The position numbers and the translations under genes were made by a program. The notes under the pieces are model-generated. The model made no database searches. It worked only from the letters and a program-made list of their open reading frames with translations, and was not told the origin of the DNA. Shown piece after piece: positions 1 through 6,240 of a DNA stretch of 10,599 nt. Positions within the stretch are counted from its first letter, which is position 1; each line of letters begins with the position of its first letter. The stretch comes from Bacteriovoracaceae bacterium UBA3083 (lineage in GTDB: Bacteria; Bdellovibrionota; Bacteriovoracia; Bacteriovoracales; Bacteriovoracaceae), in assembly GCA_002366565.1 (NCBI GenBank), contig DFBJ01000001.1, positions 699 through 11,297 of the forward strand, in the 5' to 3' direction.

Positions 1-45
<45 letters not shown>

Positions 46-55
46 GATTTTTTAC

Positions 56-90
56 ATGCTAGCCATTTGGCCATATGTGAGTCAAGTCAA
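56..90 (-). promoter_or_regulatory. possible sigma70-type promoter for tRNA-Thr(GGU)
   Basis: On the minus strand two overlapping TTGACT hexamers (90-85 and 85-80) form a short direct repeat. The second lies 18 bp before TAGCAT (61-56), which matches the -10 consensus at 4 of 6 positions. Transcription would begin near position 49, just before the tRNA 5' end at 45. A separate promoter makes sense because a terminator and two genes separate this tRNA from the upstream tRNA cluster. The -10 match is only moderate. Confidence 0.4.
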
Positions 91-99
91 ATGTACTAG

Positions 100-870
100 C
101 TAACGACAAAGAGGGAATTTTCTAACAAGTTCACCAATAGGCCCACCTGTATAACTATGTTCAGGCCTAAGCTTTTCCCAGTAGCTATTGGTTGGAAAAA
201 TTCGTCCACTTGCTTTATACCTTCCCTCTTTTCCCTTTAATAGTTCGTTCATAATATCCATACTACAAAGTATTTGATTTCTAGGTTTTACAGTCTCAGT
301 CGCGCCTGAAGGGAATTTACAATTTTCTCCTCTCCACTGCCTATTCTTCCTGAGAGTATTAAGCTGAAATAGTCCTCTTGGCCGATCTGACTTATTTGGA
401 ACGGCTCCCATATTCACTTGATCTTTATCACACGAAGATTCAACCTGTGCAATCGATGCCATCATCCATATCCAAAACCTCTTTCTCTGTTCTGTATTTA
501 GACTGTACCATTTTGGACAAGTTCTAGGGTGTGCTGTCATTCCTCTTACTTCATCATCTAAGAAAGTACTGTTTTCCCCACCATTTTTGTCGATATAGTC
601 AGTTATCAGCTTTCCCCATTCACCCTCTTCACCATTTCTTTTAATAAAACCTGTACACTTCTCGTTGAAGTAAACGCCATCTTTACGATGTGCTAATGGA
701 AGAGAGTCATAACTCTCATGAGTAGAGGTTCTACAATCATGACAATCTGCGACTGGGGCATTTGTATTTTTGATAACTACTTCATTCACTTTATCAATTC
801 TAATGATATCGCTCAAAGCAAATGTATTAACACTTAAAATTAACAATAATGAAAACAGTAAGACTCTCAC
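100..870 (-). CDS. secreted lysozyme / lytic transglycosylase-like protein
   Basis: The 256-residue protein starts at GTG (870-868). Residues 1-19 form a signal peptide (hydrophobic core 3-14, cleavage near FALS), so it is exported. The centre resembles SLT-type lytic transglycosylases: a helix with IAQVESS, where E144 is the likely catalytic glutamate, followed by GA at 155-156 and RGLFQLN at 165-171, the usual 'ES...GLMQ' pattern. Such enzymes cut the glycan strands of peptidoglycan. Eight cysteines (43, 46, 72, 118, 147, 184, 202, 255) suggest four disulfides in a periplasmic or extracellular enzyme. The flanks (40-120 and 215-256) are unlike common SLT proteins. The start overlaps the upstream gene by four bases (GTGA), with GGAG about 11 bases before it, so the two are probably translationally coupled. 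The fold assignment is fairly secure; substrate, and lysozyme versus transglycosylase chemistry, are not. Confidence 0.7.
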   Translation of the reverse strand: MRVLLFSLLLILSVNTFALSDIIRIDKVNEVVIKNTNAPVADCHDCRTSTHESYDSLPLAHRKDGVYFNEKCTGFIKRNGEEGEWGKLITDYIDKNGGENSTFLDDEVRGMTAHPRTCPKWYSLNTEQRKRFWIWMMASIAQVESSCDKDQVNMGAVPNKSDRPRGLFQLNTLRKNRQWRGENCKFPSGATETVKPRNQILCSMDIMNELLKGKEGRYKASGRIFPTNSYWEKLRPEHSYTGGPIGELVRKFPLCR

Positions 871-1349
871 CTCTTTTCTCCATTATTAATTCTTTTAAAA
901 GTACAGTTTATTTTTGATTCTACACTTTTATAAATAATCTTATTTTCTCTAAAATGTAGCTCTTGTGTTGAGATTCCTTCATCAGAAATATTCTCTTTCT
1001 CACATTTATGAACCTTAGTTGTCTGTCTGAGTAAACTTTTAGAATATTGATATGTTTCATTAATAGTACAATAACCGTCTTCTTTAGTATCCTTTCCGCT
1101 TTTTTCAAATGGTCCAAAAAATAACTTATTTGAGAGAACTAATCCCTTGTTAGGTATTTTGCTATCTACAAAACTTAAGTCTCCGGAACGACAAAAGTCA
1201 TTATTCTTTTCGATCAATTCATACTGCCCAATATAAGTTGAAGCCAGCTTAATGAAGTCCTGCTTTGATATCTCCTGTCCATTTAGATTTGAAGACAATA
1301 AAAATAGGGCCATAAAAATTTTAAATACAAACTGATTAAAATCAGACAT
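867..1349 (-). CDS. small secreted four-cysteine protein of unknown function
   Basis: I do not recognise the family. An ATG at 1349 gives 160 residues. It is preferred over the in-frame ATG at 1382 because GGGAGAGG lies 5 bases upstream of it, and because the protein then begins with a clean signal peptide (hydrophobic residues 8-20, likely cleavage after NGQ at 23-25). The upstream ATG has no ribosome-binding site and overlaps a -10-like TATGAT (1383-1378) that may be the promoter of this gene pair. The mature part is about 135 residues, probably rich in beta strands, with four cysteines (53, 94, 116, 149) that could form two disulfides and a basic, polar C terminus. It overlaps the lysozyme-like gene by four bases, so the two are likely co-expressed and perhaps work together, for example as partner, chaperone or inhibitor. 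That role is inference from position only. Confidence 0.6.
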   Translation of the reverse strand: MSDFNQFVFKIFMALFLLSSNLNGQEISKQDFIKLASTYIGQYELIEKNNDFCRSGDLSFVDSKIPNKGLVLSNKLFFGPFEKSGKDTKEDGYCTINETYQYSKSLLRQTTKVHKCEKENISDEGISTQELHFRENKIIYKSVESKINCTFKRINNGEKR

Positions 1350-1413
1350 CTCTACCTCTCCCAGAAGGTCTGAAGTAATCATATCATTTTTAAGAGAGGC
1401 TATTTAAAAAGGG

Positions 1414-1442
1414 AAAAAAAAAGCCTATCCGAAGATAGGCTT
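1414..1442 (-). terminator. intrinsic terminator after tRNA-Gly, possibly bidirectional
   Basis: A nine-base-pair stem (1421-1429 with 1434-1442, loop CGAA) is followed on the minus strand by a run of U (A-tract 1414-1422 on the plus strand). It sits only a few bases after the tRNA-Gly CCA end at 1447 and would end the three-tRNA transcript before the secreted-protein genes. The plus strand also carries a T-run (1441-1447), so it could work in both directions, though nothing is transcribed toward it on the plus strand here. Confidence 0.85.
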
Positions 1443-1446
1443 TTTT

Positions 1447-1522
1447 TGGAGCGGGCGACAAGGTTCGAACTTGCGACATTCAGCTTGGAAGGCTGACACT
1501 CTACCAACTGAGTTACGCCCGC
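1447..1522 (-). tRNA. glyT: tRNA-Gly (anticodon UCC)
   Basis: A complete 76-base cloverleaf on the minus strand: acceptor GCGGGCG pairing with CGCCCGC, D arm with AGTTGGTA loop, anticodon arm TCAGC / CTTCCAA / GCTGA with anticodon TCC, T arm with TTCGAAC, discriminator T and an encoded CCA (1449-1447). It reads GGA and GGG glycine codons. It is the third tRNA of the cluster, 42 bases after tRNA-Tyr, and is followed immediately by a terminator hairpin. Confidence 0.97.
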
Positions 1523-1564
1523 ATAATTATGAATTTTTCCATCCACTTATATAACGAAAGAAGA

Positions 1565-1650
1565 TGGTGGCGAAAGATGGATTCGAACCATCGAAGGGAT
1601 AACCCGACAGATTTACAGTCTGTTGCCTTTGGCCACTCGGCAATTTCGCC
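1565..1650 (-). tRNA. tyrU: tRNA-Tyr (anticodon GUA)
   Basis: An 86-base class II tRNA on the minus strand with the long variable arm typical of bacterial tRNA-Tyr. Acceptor GGCGAAA pairs with TTTCGCC, the anticodon arm ACAGA / CTGTAAA / TCTGT carries GTA, the T loop has TTCGAAT, and A plus an encoded CCA closes the 3' end (1568-1565). It lies only 7 bases after tRNA-Thr(UGU), so both are processed from one precursor. Confidence 0.97.
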
Positions 1651-1657
1651 ATTTAAA

Positions 1658-1733
1658 TGGAGCTGGTTATAGGATTTGAACCTACGACCGCCGGTTTACA
1701 AAACCGGTGCTCTACCAACTGAGCTAAACCAGC
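1658..1733 (-). tRNA. thrU: tRNA-Thr (anticodon UGU)
   Basis: A complete 76-base cloverleaf on the minus strand: acceptor GCTGGTT pairing with AACCAGC, D arm AGCTC...GAGC, anticodon arm CCGGT / TTTGTAA / ACCGG with anticodon TGT, T loop TTCAAAT, discriminator T and an encoded CCA (1660-1658). It reads ACA and ACG codons and is first in the tRNA transcript, about 80 bases downstream of the predicted start site. Confidence 0.97.
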
Positions 1734-1750
1734 ATATTCCCAAAATTTTA

Positions 1751-1776
1751 ATTTGTTAAGTATTATTTTAACAAAT
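1751..1776. repeat. 9-bp inverted repeat in the tRNA leader
   Basis: ATTTGTTAA (1751-1759) and TTAACAAAT (1768-1776) are perfect reverse complements separated by 8 bases. The element lies between the tRNA promoter and the first tRNA, ending 18 bases before the tRNA-Thr(UGU) 5' end. It is too AT-rich to be a terminator. It could be a processing hairpin in the precursor, a protein-binding site, or chance in AT-rich DNA. Confidence 0.45.
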
Positions 1777-1818
1777 ATTGATTATCATCCGAAGATTTAA
1801 ATCGTTTCGAGAATTGAA

Positions 1819-1847
1819 TTTATAATAGGTTCCTCTCTTAAAATCAA
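1819..1847 (-). promoter_or_regulatory. sigma70-type promoter of the tRNA cluster
   Basis: On the minus strand TTGATT (1847-1842, 4 of 6 to consensus) and TATAAA (1824-1819, 5 of 6) are separated by exactly 17 bp. Transcription would start near 1812, about 80 bases before tRNA-Thr(UGU). The stretch between the -10 and the start is AT-rich (TTCAATT), without the GC-rich discriminator of classic stringently controlled tRNA promoters. There is no hairpin between the rlmB stop and this promoter, so readthrough from proS-rlmB may also feed the tRNAs. Confidence 0.7.
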
Positions 1848-1850
1848 CAC

Positions 1851-1878
1851 TTTTTTTACTTTTTTTTCATTTTTTTTT
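1851..1878 (-). promoter_or_regulatory. phased A-tracts upstream of the tRNA promoter, likely UP element
   Basis: Three A-tracts on the minus strand, 7, 8 and 9 bases long (1851-1857, 1860-1867, 1870-1878), have centres about 10 bp apart, one helical turn. They begin 3 bp upstream of the -35 hexamer and cover roughly -39 to -66. This is where the alpha subunit C-terminal domain of RNA polymerase contacts UP elements of strong stable-RNA promoters. The phasing should also bend the DNA. Placement and phasing are seen directly; function is inferred. Confidence 0.6.
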
Positions 1879-1891
1879 CATAAAATATTTA

Positions 1892-2650
1892 TTATTTAAG
1901 CCAACGCTCCATAGCAATTGCTGCTGCAACCGATACATTTAAAGACTTAATTTTACCCAAAGGCTCAATAGCAACCCTGTGTTCTACAACTCTTGATACA
2001 GCATTAGACATACCAACATCTTCAGCTCCAAGAACTAAAGCTACATGACCCTCAAGGTTTAACTCCTCTCCATTCCCACTAGCATGTTCGGAGAAGCCAA
2101 TAACAGTTACATTCTTTTCTATTAATTTTGTAATCGCTTTTGGAAGTGAAGAGCAAATAACAATATCTACATGCTCAATTGCACCAGAAGCAATTCTAGC
2201 AAAAGACGGTCCTGTTCCAAAATGACCTTTAGCTCCAGTGACTACACAGTTTACACCGTAGAAAGCGGCAGTTCTCATAATTGCAGCAGCATTATGAACA
2301 TCTGTAACCTGATCAAGACAAAGAATTTTATATCTGTCAGACTTTTCAATTTCTTCATAAAGCCAAGCAAGATCATATGTTTCTACAGGGTCAACTACCA
2401 TAAAAATTTGAGAAGGTACTCTCTGAAAAGACATTTCAAGTTCTTTATAAAACTGCTCTGCCATCTTTTGTACTTCATGAGGACCTACAGTTTTAATATC
2501 AAACTGTTTAAGCTCTCTATCAAGACGAGTTTTCTTTCTAAACTCTTTTAGTCCATCCTGAGTTGCTATAATCTTTCTTACTGAACCTGGTCTACAAAGT
2601 ATCGCCTCAGCAATACTATGAATTCCTACTATTAAATCAAATGTACTCAC
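1892..2650 (-). CDS. rlmB: 23S rRNA (guanosine-2'-O-)-methyltransferase, RlmB/SpoU family
   Basis: The 252-residue protein is a SPOUT-class RNA ribose methyltransferase using S-adenosylmethionine. The N-terminal part (about 1-80, starting IVGIHSIAEAI) matches the SpoU substrate-binding domain that precedes the knot domain in RlmB-type enzymes. The C-terminal half carries the three SpoU motifs: motif 1 around HNAAAIMRTA (N120, R126), motif 2 LVLGAEDVGMS (205-215, E210) and motif 3 SLNVSVAAAI (236-245), which form the trefoil knot and cofactor pocket. Its length fits RlmB, which methylates G2251 in the peptidyl-transferase P loop; a tRNA-targeting relative cannot be excluded. The start is GTG, overlapping the proS stop by four bases (GTGA), with GAAGG upstream inside proS, so it is coupled to proS translation. 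The tRNA promoter follows directly downstream. Confidence 0.88.
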   Translation of the reverse strand: MSTFDLIVGIHSIAEAILCRPGSVRKIIATQDGLKEFRKKTRLDRELKQFDIKTVGPHEVQKMAEQFYKELEMSFQRVPSQIFMVVDPVETYDLAWLYEEIEKSDRYKILCLDQVTDVHNAAAIMRTAAFYGVNCVVTGAKGHFGTGPSFARIASGAIEHVDIVICSSLPKAITKLIEKNVTVIGFSEHASGNGEELNLEGHVALVLGAEDVGMSNAVSRVVEHRVAIEPLGKIKSLNVSVAAAIAMERWLK

Positions 2651-4374
2651 TTATTACCTTCAATTAACGATTTAATTTTTTCAACTACTTCACCTGGAAG
2701 TACTTTAAAACTTTCGCCTGTTTTTCTTAATCTAATTTCTAACATTCCATCTTTTTTAAAATCACGTTCACCAAATACAAGTTGAATAGGTAAACCTAAA
2801 AGGTCTGCATCTTTAAACTTAAATCCAGGCCCAGCTTTTCTGTCATCGAAAACAACTTCTATGCCTGCTTCTACAAGTTCAGAGTATAAGCTATTTGCTA
2901 ATTCTTTATTCTCTGGAGACTTTGTAATCTCTGCAAAGTAAACATGATAAGGTGCTAACGACATTGGCCACACAATACCTTTTTCATCATGATGTTGTTC
3001 CACTGCAGCTGCTACAACTCTAGTTACACCAATTCCATAACAACCCATTAATGGAAACATTGTCTTTCCATTATTATCTAAAATTGTTGCATTCATTGCC
3101 TTAGTGTACTTATCACCGAGTTGAAAAATATGACCTACTTCTATTCCACGTCTAATATCAACAACACCTTCACCGTCTATTGTTAAGTCACCTTTTACAG
3201 CTGTTCTTAAGTCTGCAGTTTCAAAGTCTTGAACATCTCTTTTAGGTGATAGTCCTTTAAAATGCATATCTACTTTATTAGCACCAACTGTATAGGAAGC
3301 TTCAAGACCAACTTGTGAATCAAAGATAACTCTAGCTTTTGCATCTAAGTTATATGGACCAATAAAGCCTTTGATAAATCCATCAGACATTAATTCATTG
3401 TCTGTTGCTGGCTTGAGTTCATCACATTTTAAATATGCTGTAAGCTTTAATTCATTTAAAGTATCGTCTCCTAAAAGAAGTACTAAGATTGTTTCAACCT
3501 CATCTCCTACAACTGATTTATAAACAAGAGATTTTAGAGACTGTTCTTTTGGAACTTTTAAAAAAGCGCACACATCCTCTATCGTTCCCATACTAGGTGT
3601 TGAGACTTCTTTTAATTCTGAAGTACTTGTATCAAGATTTAAGTTTGCTCTCTTAGTTTGAGCCTTTTCAATATTGGCAGCGTATCCTGTTTTAGAACAA
3701 TAAATAATTTCATCTTCACCAGTATCTGCAATCACTTGAAACTCATGTGTCTTCTGATCGCTATCTGCCATTGCTCCACCGTCAGCCTCTACTGCACTAA
3801 ACTCAAGGCCGGCACGGGTGAATATCGCTTCATAAGCTTTAAAAAGTCTGTCGTAAACTTCATCGAGAGATTGCTTATCAGCATGAAAGCTATAAGCATC
3901 TTTCATTGTAAACTCACGCCCTCTCATCAATCCAAATCTTGGACGAAGCTCGTCTCTAAATTTTGTATTAATCTGATAAACAGTAACTGGCAGGTTCTTA
4001 TAAGATCTTATCGTCTTTCTAAAAATATCTGTTACGGCCTCTTCATTTGTTGGAGATAAACAAAGATCACGTCCACCCTTGTCTTTAACTTTAAGCATTT
4101 GATCGCCCATAGCGTCCCAACGACCAGACTCTTGCCAAAGCTCTCCAGGAGTTACCATACTCATTAAGATTTCATGGCAACCTGCTTTATCCAGCTCTTC
4201 TCTTATAATTTGCTCGATTTTACGAATTGATCTATATCCAAAAGGAAGGTAGCTATAAAGGCCAGAACCCATCTTATGAATAAGTCCCGCTCTTATCATT
4301 AATTGATGTGATGGTATTTCTGCATCTGCTGGAACTTCTTTATATGTTTGCCAAAATCCTGACGATAACTTCAT
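2647..4374 (-). CDS. proS: prolyl-tRNA synthetase, bacterial type with editing domain
   Basis: The protein charges tRNA-Pro with proline. At 575 residues it matches the long bacterial form (E. coli about 572). Class II motifs are visible: motif 1 in about 45-80, motif 2 FRDELRPRFGLMRGREF (139-155) and motif 3 GCYGIGVTR (444-452). The roughly 170-residue segment between motifs 2 and 3 (about 225-395, containing LVYKSV at 283-288) is the INS domain that deacylates Ala-tRNA-Pro. The anticodon-binding domain occupies about 472-570 and includes FDDRKAGPGFKFKDADLLG. The ATG at 4374 has AAGGA about 9 bases upstream and begins with the usual KLSSGFWQTYKE. It is co-transcribed with rlmB (4-bp overlap). 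The thioesterase gene lies 121 bp upstream on the same strand; I found no T-box or convincing promoter in that gap. Confidence 0.98.
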   Translation of the reverse strand: MKLSSGFWQTYKEVPADAEIPSHQLMIRAGLIHKMGSGLYSYLPFGYRSIRKIEQIIREELDKAGCHEILMSMVTPGELWQESGRWDAMGDQMLKVKDKGGRDLCLSPTNEEAVTDIFRKTIRSYKNLPVTVYQINTKFRDELRPRFGLMRGREFTMKDAYSFHADKQSLDEVYDRLFKAYEAIFTRAGLEFSAVEADGGAMADSDQKTHEFQVIADTGEDEIIYCSKTGYAANIEKAQTKRANLNLDTSTSELKEVSTPSMGTIEDVCAFLKVPKEQSLKSLVYKSVVGDEVETILVLLLGDDTLNELKLTAYLKCDELKPATDNELMSDGFIKGFIGPYNLDAKARVIFDSQVGLEASYTVGANKVDMHFKGLSPKRDVQDFETADLRTAVKGDLTIDGEGVVDIRRGIEVGHIFQLGDKYTKAMNATILDNNGKTMFPLMGCYGIGVTRVVAAAVEQHHDEKGIVWPMSLAPYHVYFAEITKSPENKELANSLYSELVEAGIEVVFDDRKAGPGFKFKDADLLGLPIQLVFGERDFKKDGMLEIRLRKTGESFKVLPGEVVEKIKSLIEGNK

Positions 4375-4495
4375 CTAGCCTGTCCTTGTAATCGATTATT
4401 TCAATGAATTTTAACCTAGATACACAACTTTAACTAGCCTTACAAGCTCTTTGAAATCTCAACAGTCTTGAATCACTTAAACGACAGGCTCAAAT

Positions 4496-4921
4496 CTAAA
4501 CTTTAGAAATAATTGCCATAGTAAGCCTAGAGACACATACCAACTGCTTATTCTCATTAAGAATTTTGATATCCCACACGTGCGAACTCTTACCAATATG
4601 TATCGCTTCACAAATTGCTGTTACGAGACCAGAACGAGCACTCTTCAAGTGACTTGCGTTTATACTTTGTCCAACTGCTGCAAACTTAGAATTATCCACA
4701 ACTAGGTTAGAAGCAATACTTCCTACACTCTCTGCGAGAACGCACGATGCCCCACCATGTAGAAGTCCAAAGGGTTGTTTCGTTTTATCATTAACAGGCA
4801 TAGTTGCTTCGAGTCCATTTGAGTTTATCGCCGAAACCTTTATATCTAGAAAGCCTGTCATACTACTTAGGCCCATTTTATTGATCTGTTCTAGCTCATA
4901 ATCTTTAAACCAAATACTCAT
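4496..4921 (-). CDS. menI: hotdog-fold acyl-CoA thioesterase, MenI (YdiI)-like
   Basis: The 141-residue protein closely resembles E. coli YdiI/MenI, the 1,4-dihydroxy-2-naphthoyl-CoA hydrolase of menaquinone synthesis. Shared landmarks are the early MTGFLDI, ATMPV followed by TKQPFGLLHGGAS (47-59), and LAESVGSIAS, with E64 as the expected catalytic residue. INASHLKSAR and the final SRLT strand are also shared. Two starts are possible: GTG at 4927 and ATG at 4921. ATG is preferred because the upstream GAGG (4930-4927) then sits 5 bases before it, and because the length is close to YdiI (about 136). EntH, a relative that clears mis-acylated carriers in enterobactin synthesis, has a similar signature, so the exact substrate is uncertain. 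No other menaquinone gene is in the window. Expected location is cytoplasm. Confidence 0.82.
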   Translation of the reverse strand: MSIWFKDYELEQINKMGLSSMTGFLDIKVSAINSNGLEATMPVNDKTKQPFGLLHGGASCVLAESVGSIASNLVVDNSKFAAVGQSINASHLKSARSGLVTAICEAIHIGKSSHVWDIKILNENKQLVCVSRLTMAIISKV

Positions 4922-4936
4922 AAACACCTCGTATTA

Positions 4937-4963
4937 TTGGCAACAATATCAATTATTTATAAT
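4937..4963 (+). promoter_or_regulatory. possible upstream promoter in the menI-lpxC gap
   Basis: TTGGCA (4937-4942, 5 of 6) and a perfect TATAAT (4958-4963) on the plus strand, separated by only 15 bp, shorter than the usual 16-18. It could be a second, distal promoter for lpxC, leaving a leader of about 230 bases, or serve the short open frame at 4978-5085. Perfect -10 boxes arise by chance in AT-rich DNA, so confidence is low. Confidence 0.3.
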
Positions 4964-5055
4964 GTTACTCTTGAAGAATGACTTATAACTATACAGTAAC
5001 TGGAAACATTACAATTTGGCTAAATACTAATTCAAAAATAGACTACAATCTGTTA

Positions 5056-5083
5056 AATATCCTTTTCGAAGAAATTGGATATT
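5056..5083. repeat. 7-bp inverted repeat upstream of lpxC
   Basis: AATATCC (5056-5062) and GGATATT (5077-5083) are reverse complements separated by 14 bases. The element lies about 65 bp upstream of the -35 box of the lpxC promoter. A regulator binding site is possible, but so is chance in AT-rich DNA. Confidence 0.3.
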
Positions 5084-5146
5084 AAAAGGCAATATTTTCT
5101 TATATCAAGAAAAGTTAAGTATTGTCGGGTATCATAAGTATTTGAG

Positions 5147-5175
5147 TTGCCATACGTGACACACAAGGCTATATT
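5147..5175 (+). promoter_or_regulatory. sigma70-type promoter of lpxC
   Basis: TTGCCA (5147-5152, 5 of 6) and TATATT (5170-5175, 5 of 6) are separated by exactly 17 bp. Transcription would start near 5182, giving a leader of about 20 bases that contains GGAAGG (5194-5199), 3 bases before the lpxC ATG. Confidence 0.75.
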
Positions 5176-5202
5176 GGTAACTTAATGAAATTTGGAAGGT
5201 AA

Positions 5203-6123
5203 ATGATTTATCAACGTACAATAGCAAAGAAAGTTGAAGTTACAGGAATTGGTATTCACTCTGGTAAGAAGGTTACAATGAACCTTTACCCTGCTGAAGC
5301 TGATTACGGTATTCAATTTAAAAGAGTAGACCTTAAAGACGCACCTGTTCTTAAGGCCGAAGCTGTATCTGTTGGTGCTACAGAGAACAACACTACTATC
5401 GGTGGTGGAGTCAATGCTGTACACACTGTTGAACACCTTCTTTCAGTTCTTTACGGACTGGGAATTAACAATGTTTTTATCGAAATAGACGGTCCTGAAG
5501 TTCCTATTATGGATGGTTCAGGAGCATCGTTTGTTTTCCTACTTAAAGAAACTGGAATCCAAACATTAAATAAATCTAAGAAGTTTTTAGTTGTCTTAGA
5601 GCCAGTGACTGTAGAGGTTGATGACAAGTGGGCCAGAATAGAACCTGCATCAAAGCTTATCATTGATTCAACGATTGTATTTACTCACCCACTTATTAAA
5701 ACTCAGCAAAAAAGTTTTGAATTTTCTTGCGAGAACTATATCAAAGAAATTGGTAGGGCCAGAACATTTGGTCTACTTCGCGATGTCGATATGCTTAAGA
5801 GAAAAGGCCTTATTAAAGGTGGTTCTCTAGACAATGCTATTGTTCTTGATGAGTTTAAAGTTGTTAACGGTGAAGGATTGAGATTTGCTGATGAATTTGT
5901 TCGTCATAAAATCTTAGACACAATCGGTGATATTAGTTTACTAGGTTACGAAGTTGCAGGAAAAGTAACGACTTTTAAGTCAGGTCACAACCTACATAAC
6001 CTTCTTTGTAGAAAACTATTAGAAACTCCGTCTGCTTATGAGATTGTGTCTGCCAACTCTCTTCAAAAAGAAGCTGTTGAAGCATTCGATCTTCCTCAAA
6101 ATATCTTTCCAACTTTTGCTTAG
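5203..6123 (+). CDS. lpxC: UDP-3-O-acyl-N-acetylglucosamine deacetylase
   Basis: This zinc enzyme performs the committed step of lipid A synthesis, removing the N-acetyl group of UDP-3-O-acyl-GlcNAc in the cytoplasm. The 306-residue length equals the family norm (E. coli 305). Visible motifs are HTVEHLLS (74-81), with E77 as likely general base and H78 as zinc ligand; GRARTFG (184-190); HKILDTIGD (235-243), with H235 and D239 as the other zinc ligands; and SGHNLHN (260-266), with H262 as the catalytic histidine. All catalytic residues expected from E. coli LpxC are present. The start is set by the strong site GGAAGG and by the normal opening (QRTI...GIGIHSGK). The gene has its own promoter, and a hairpin over its stop codon may limit readthrough. 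Its presence implies an outer membrane containing lipid A. Confidence 0.98.
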   Translation: MIYQRTIAKKVEVTGIGIHSGKKVTMNLYPAEADYGIQFKRVDLKDAPVLKAEAVSVGATENNTTIGGGVNAVHTVEHLLSVLYGLGINNVFIEIDGPEVPIMDGSGASFVFLLKETGIQTLNKSKKFLVVLEPVTVEVDDKWARIEPASKLIIDSTIVFTHPLIKTQQKSFEFSCENYIKEIGRARTFGLLRDVDMLKRKGLIKGGSLDNAIVLDEFKVVNGEGLRFADEFVRHKILDTIGDISLLGYEVAGKVTTFKSGHNLHNLLCRKLLETPSAYEIVSANSLQKEAVEAFDLPQNIFPTFA

Positions 6124-6148
6124 TTCGGAAAGATATATCTAACTTTTT
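6101..6148 (+). terminator. terminator-like hairpin overlapping the 3' end of lpxC
   Basis: ATATCTTTCC (6101-6110) pairs perfectly with GGAAAGATAT (6127-6136). AAC (6111-6113) can extend the stem with GTT (6123-6125) across a one-base bulge. The stem starts in the last codons of lpxC and encloses the stop codon (6121-6123). A T-run (6144-6148) follows, but 7 bases after the stem, so it is not a textbook intrinsic terminator. It may be an attenuator or a 3'-end stabiliser. Confidence 0.5.
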
Positions 6149-6240
6149 ATATAAATAAATTCTTTTCTTTTTTACACTCCAAGTACAAACCAATTAATTT
6201 TATGTTAAATAAAATGAATAAATATTTTAGGAGACATATT

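Noticed and set aside
920..1117. 65-codon minus-strand open frame within the small secreted protein gene
   Set aside because: Alternative frame of a gene that has a signal peptide and good ribosome-binding site; the alternative has neither.
46..1446. Integrative element or genomic island in the tRNA cluster
   Set aside because: No integrase, no duplicated tRNA 3' end and no flanking direct repeats are seen. The two genes look similar in base composition to their neighbours, so only a simple insertion, or an ancestral arrangement, can be argued.
2171..2551. 126-codon plus-strand open frame inside rlmB
   Set aside because: Antisense to a clear RlmB-family gene and serine/cysteine/phenylalanine-rich as expected of a mirror frame; no own ribosome-binding site or family signature.
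3658..4059. 133-codon plus-strand open frame inside proS
   Set aside because: Antisense shadow of the conserved motif 2 region of ProRS.
4375..4495. Possible T-box leader or regulatory RNA before proS
   Set aside because: No specifier hairpin, T-box sequence or terminator/antiterminator pair is visible. An 8-bp inverted pair (AGCCTGTC / GACAGGCT) about 98 bp apart is too short and distant to interpret.
5182..5436. 84-codon minus-strand open frame inside lpxC
   Set aside because: Antisense to the conserved LpxC N-terminal region, with no upstream signals.
5975..6193. 72-codon minus-strand open frame over the end of lpxC
   Set aside because: Mostly antisense to lpxC and its 3' hairpin; no ribosome-binding site or recognisable product.
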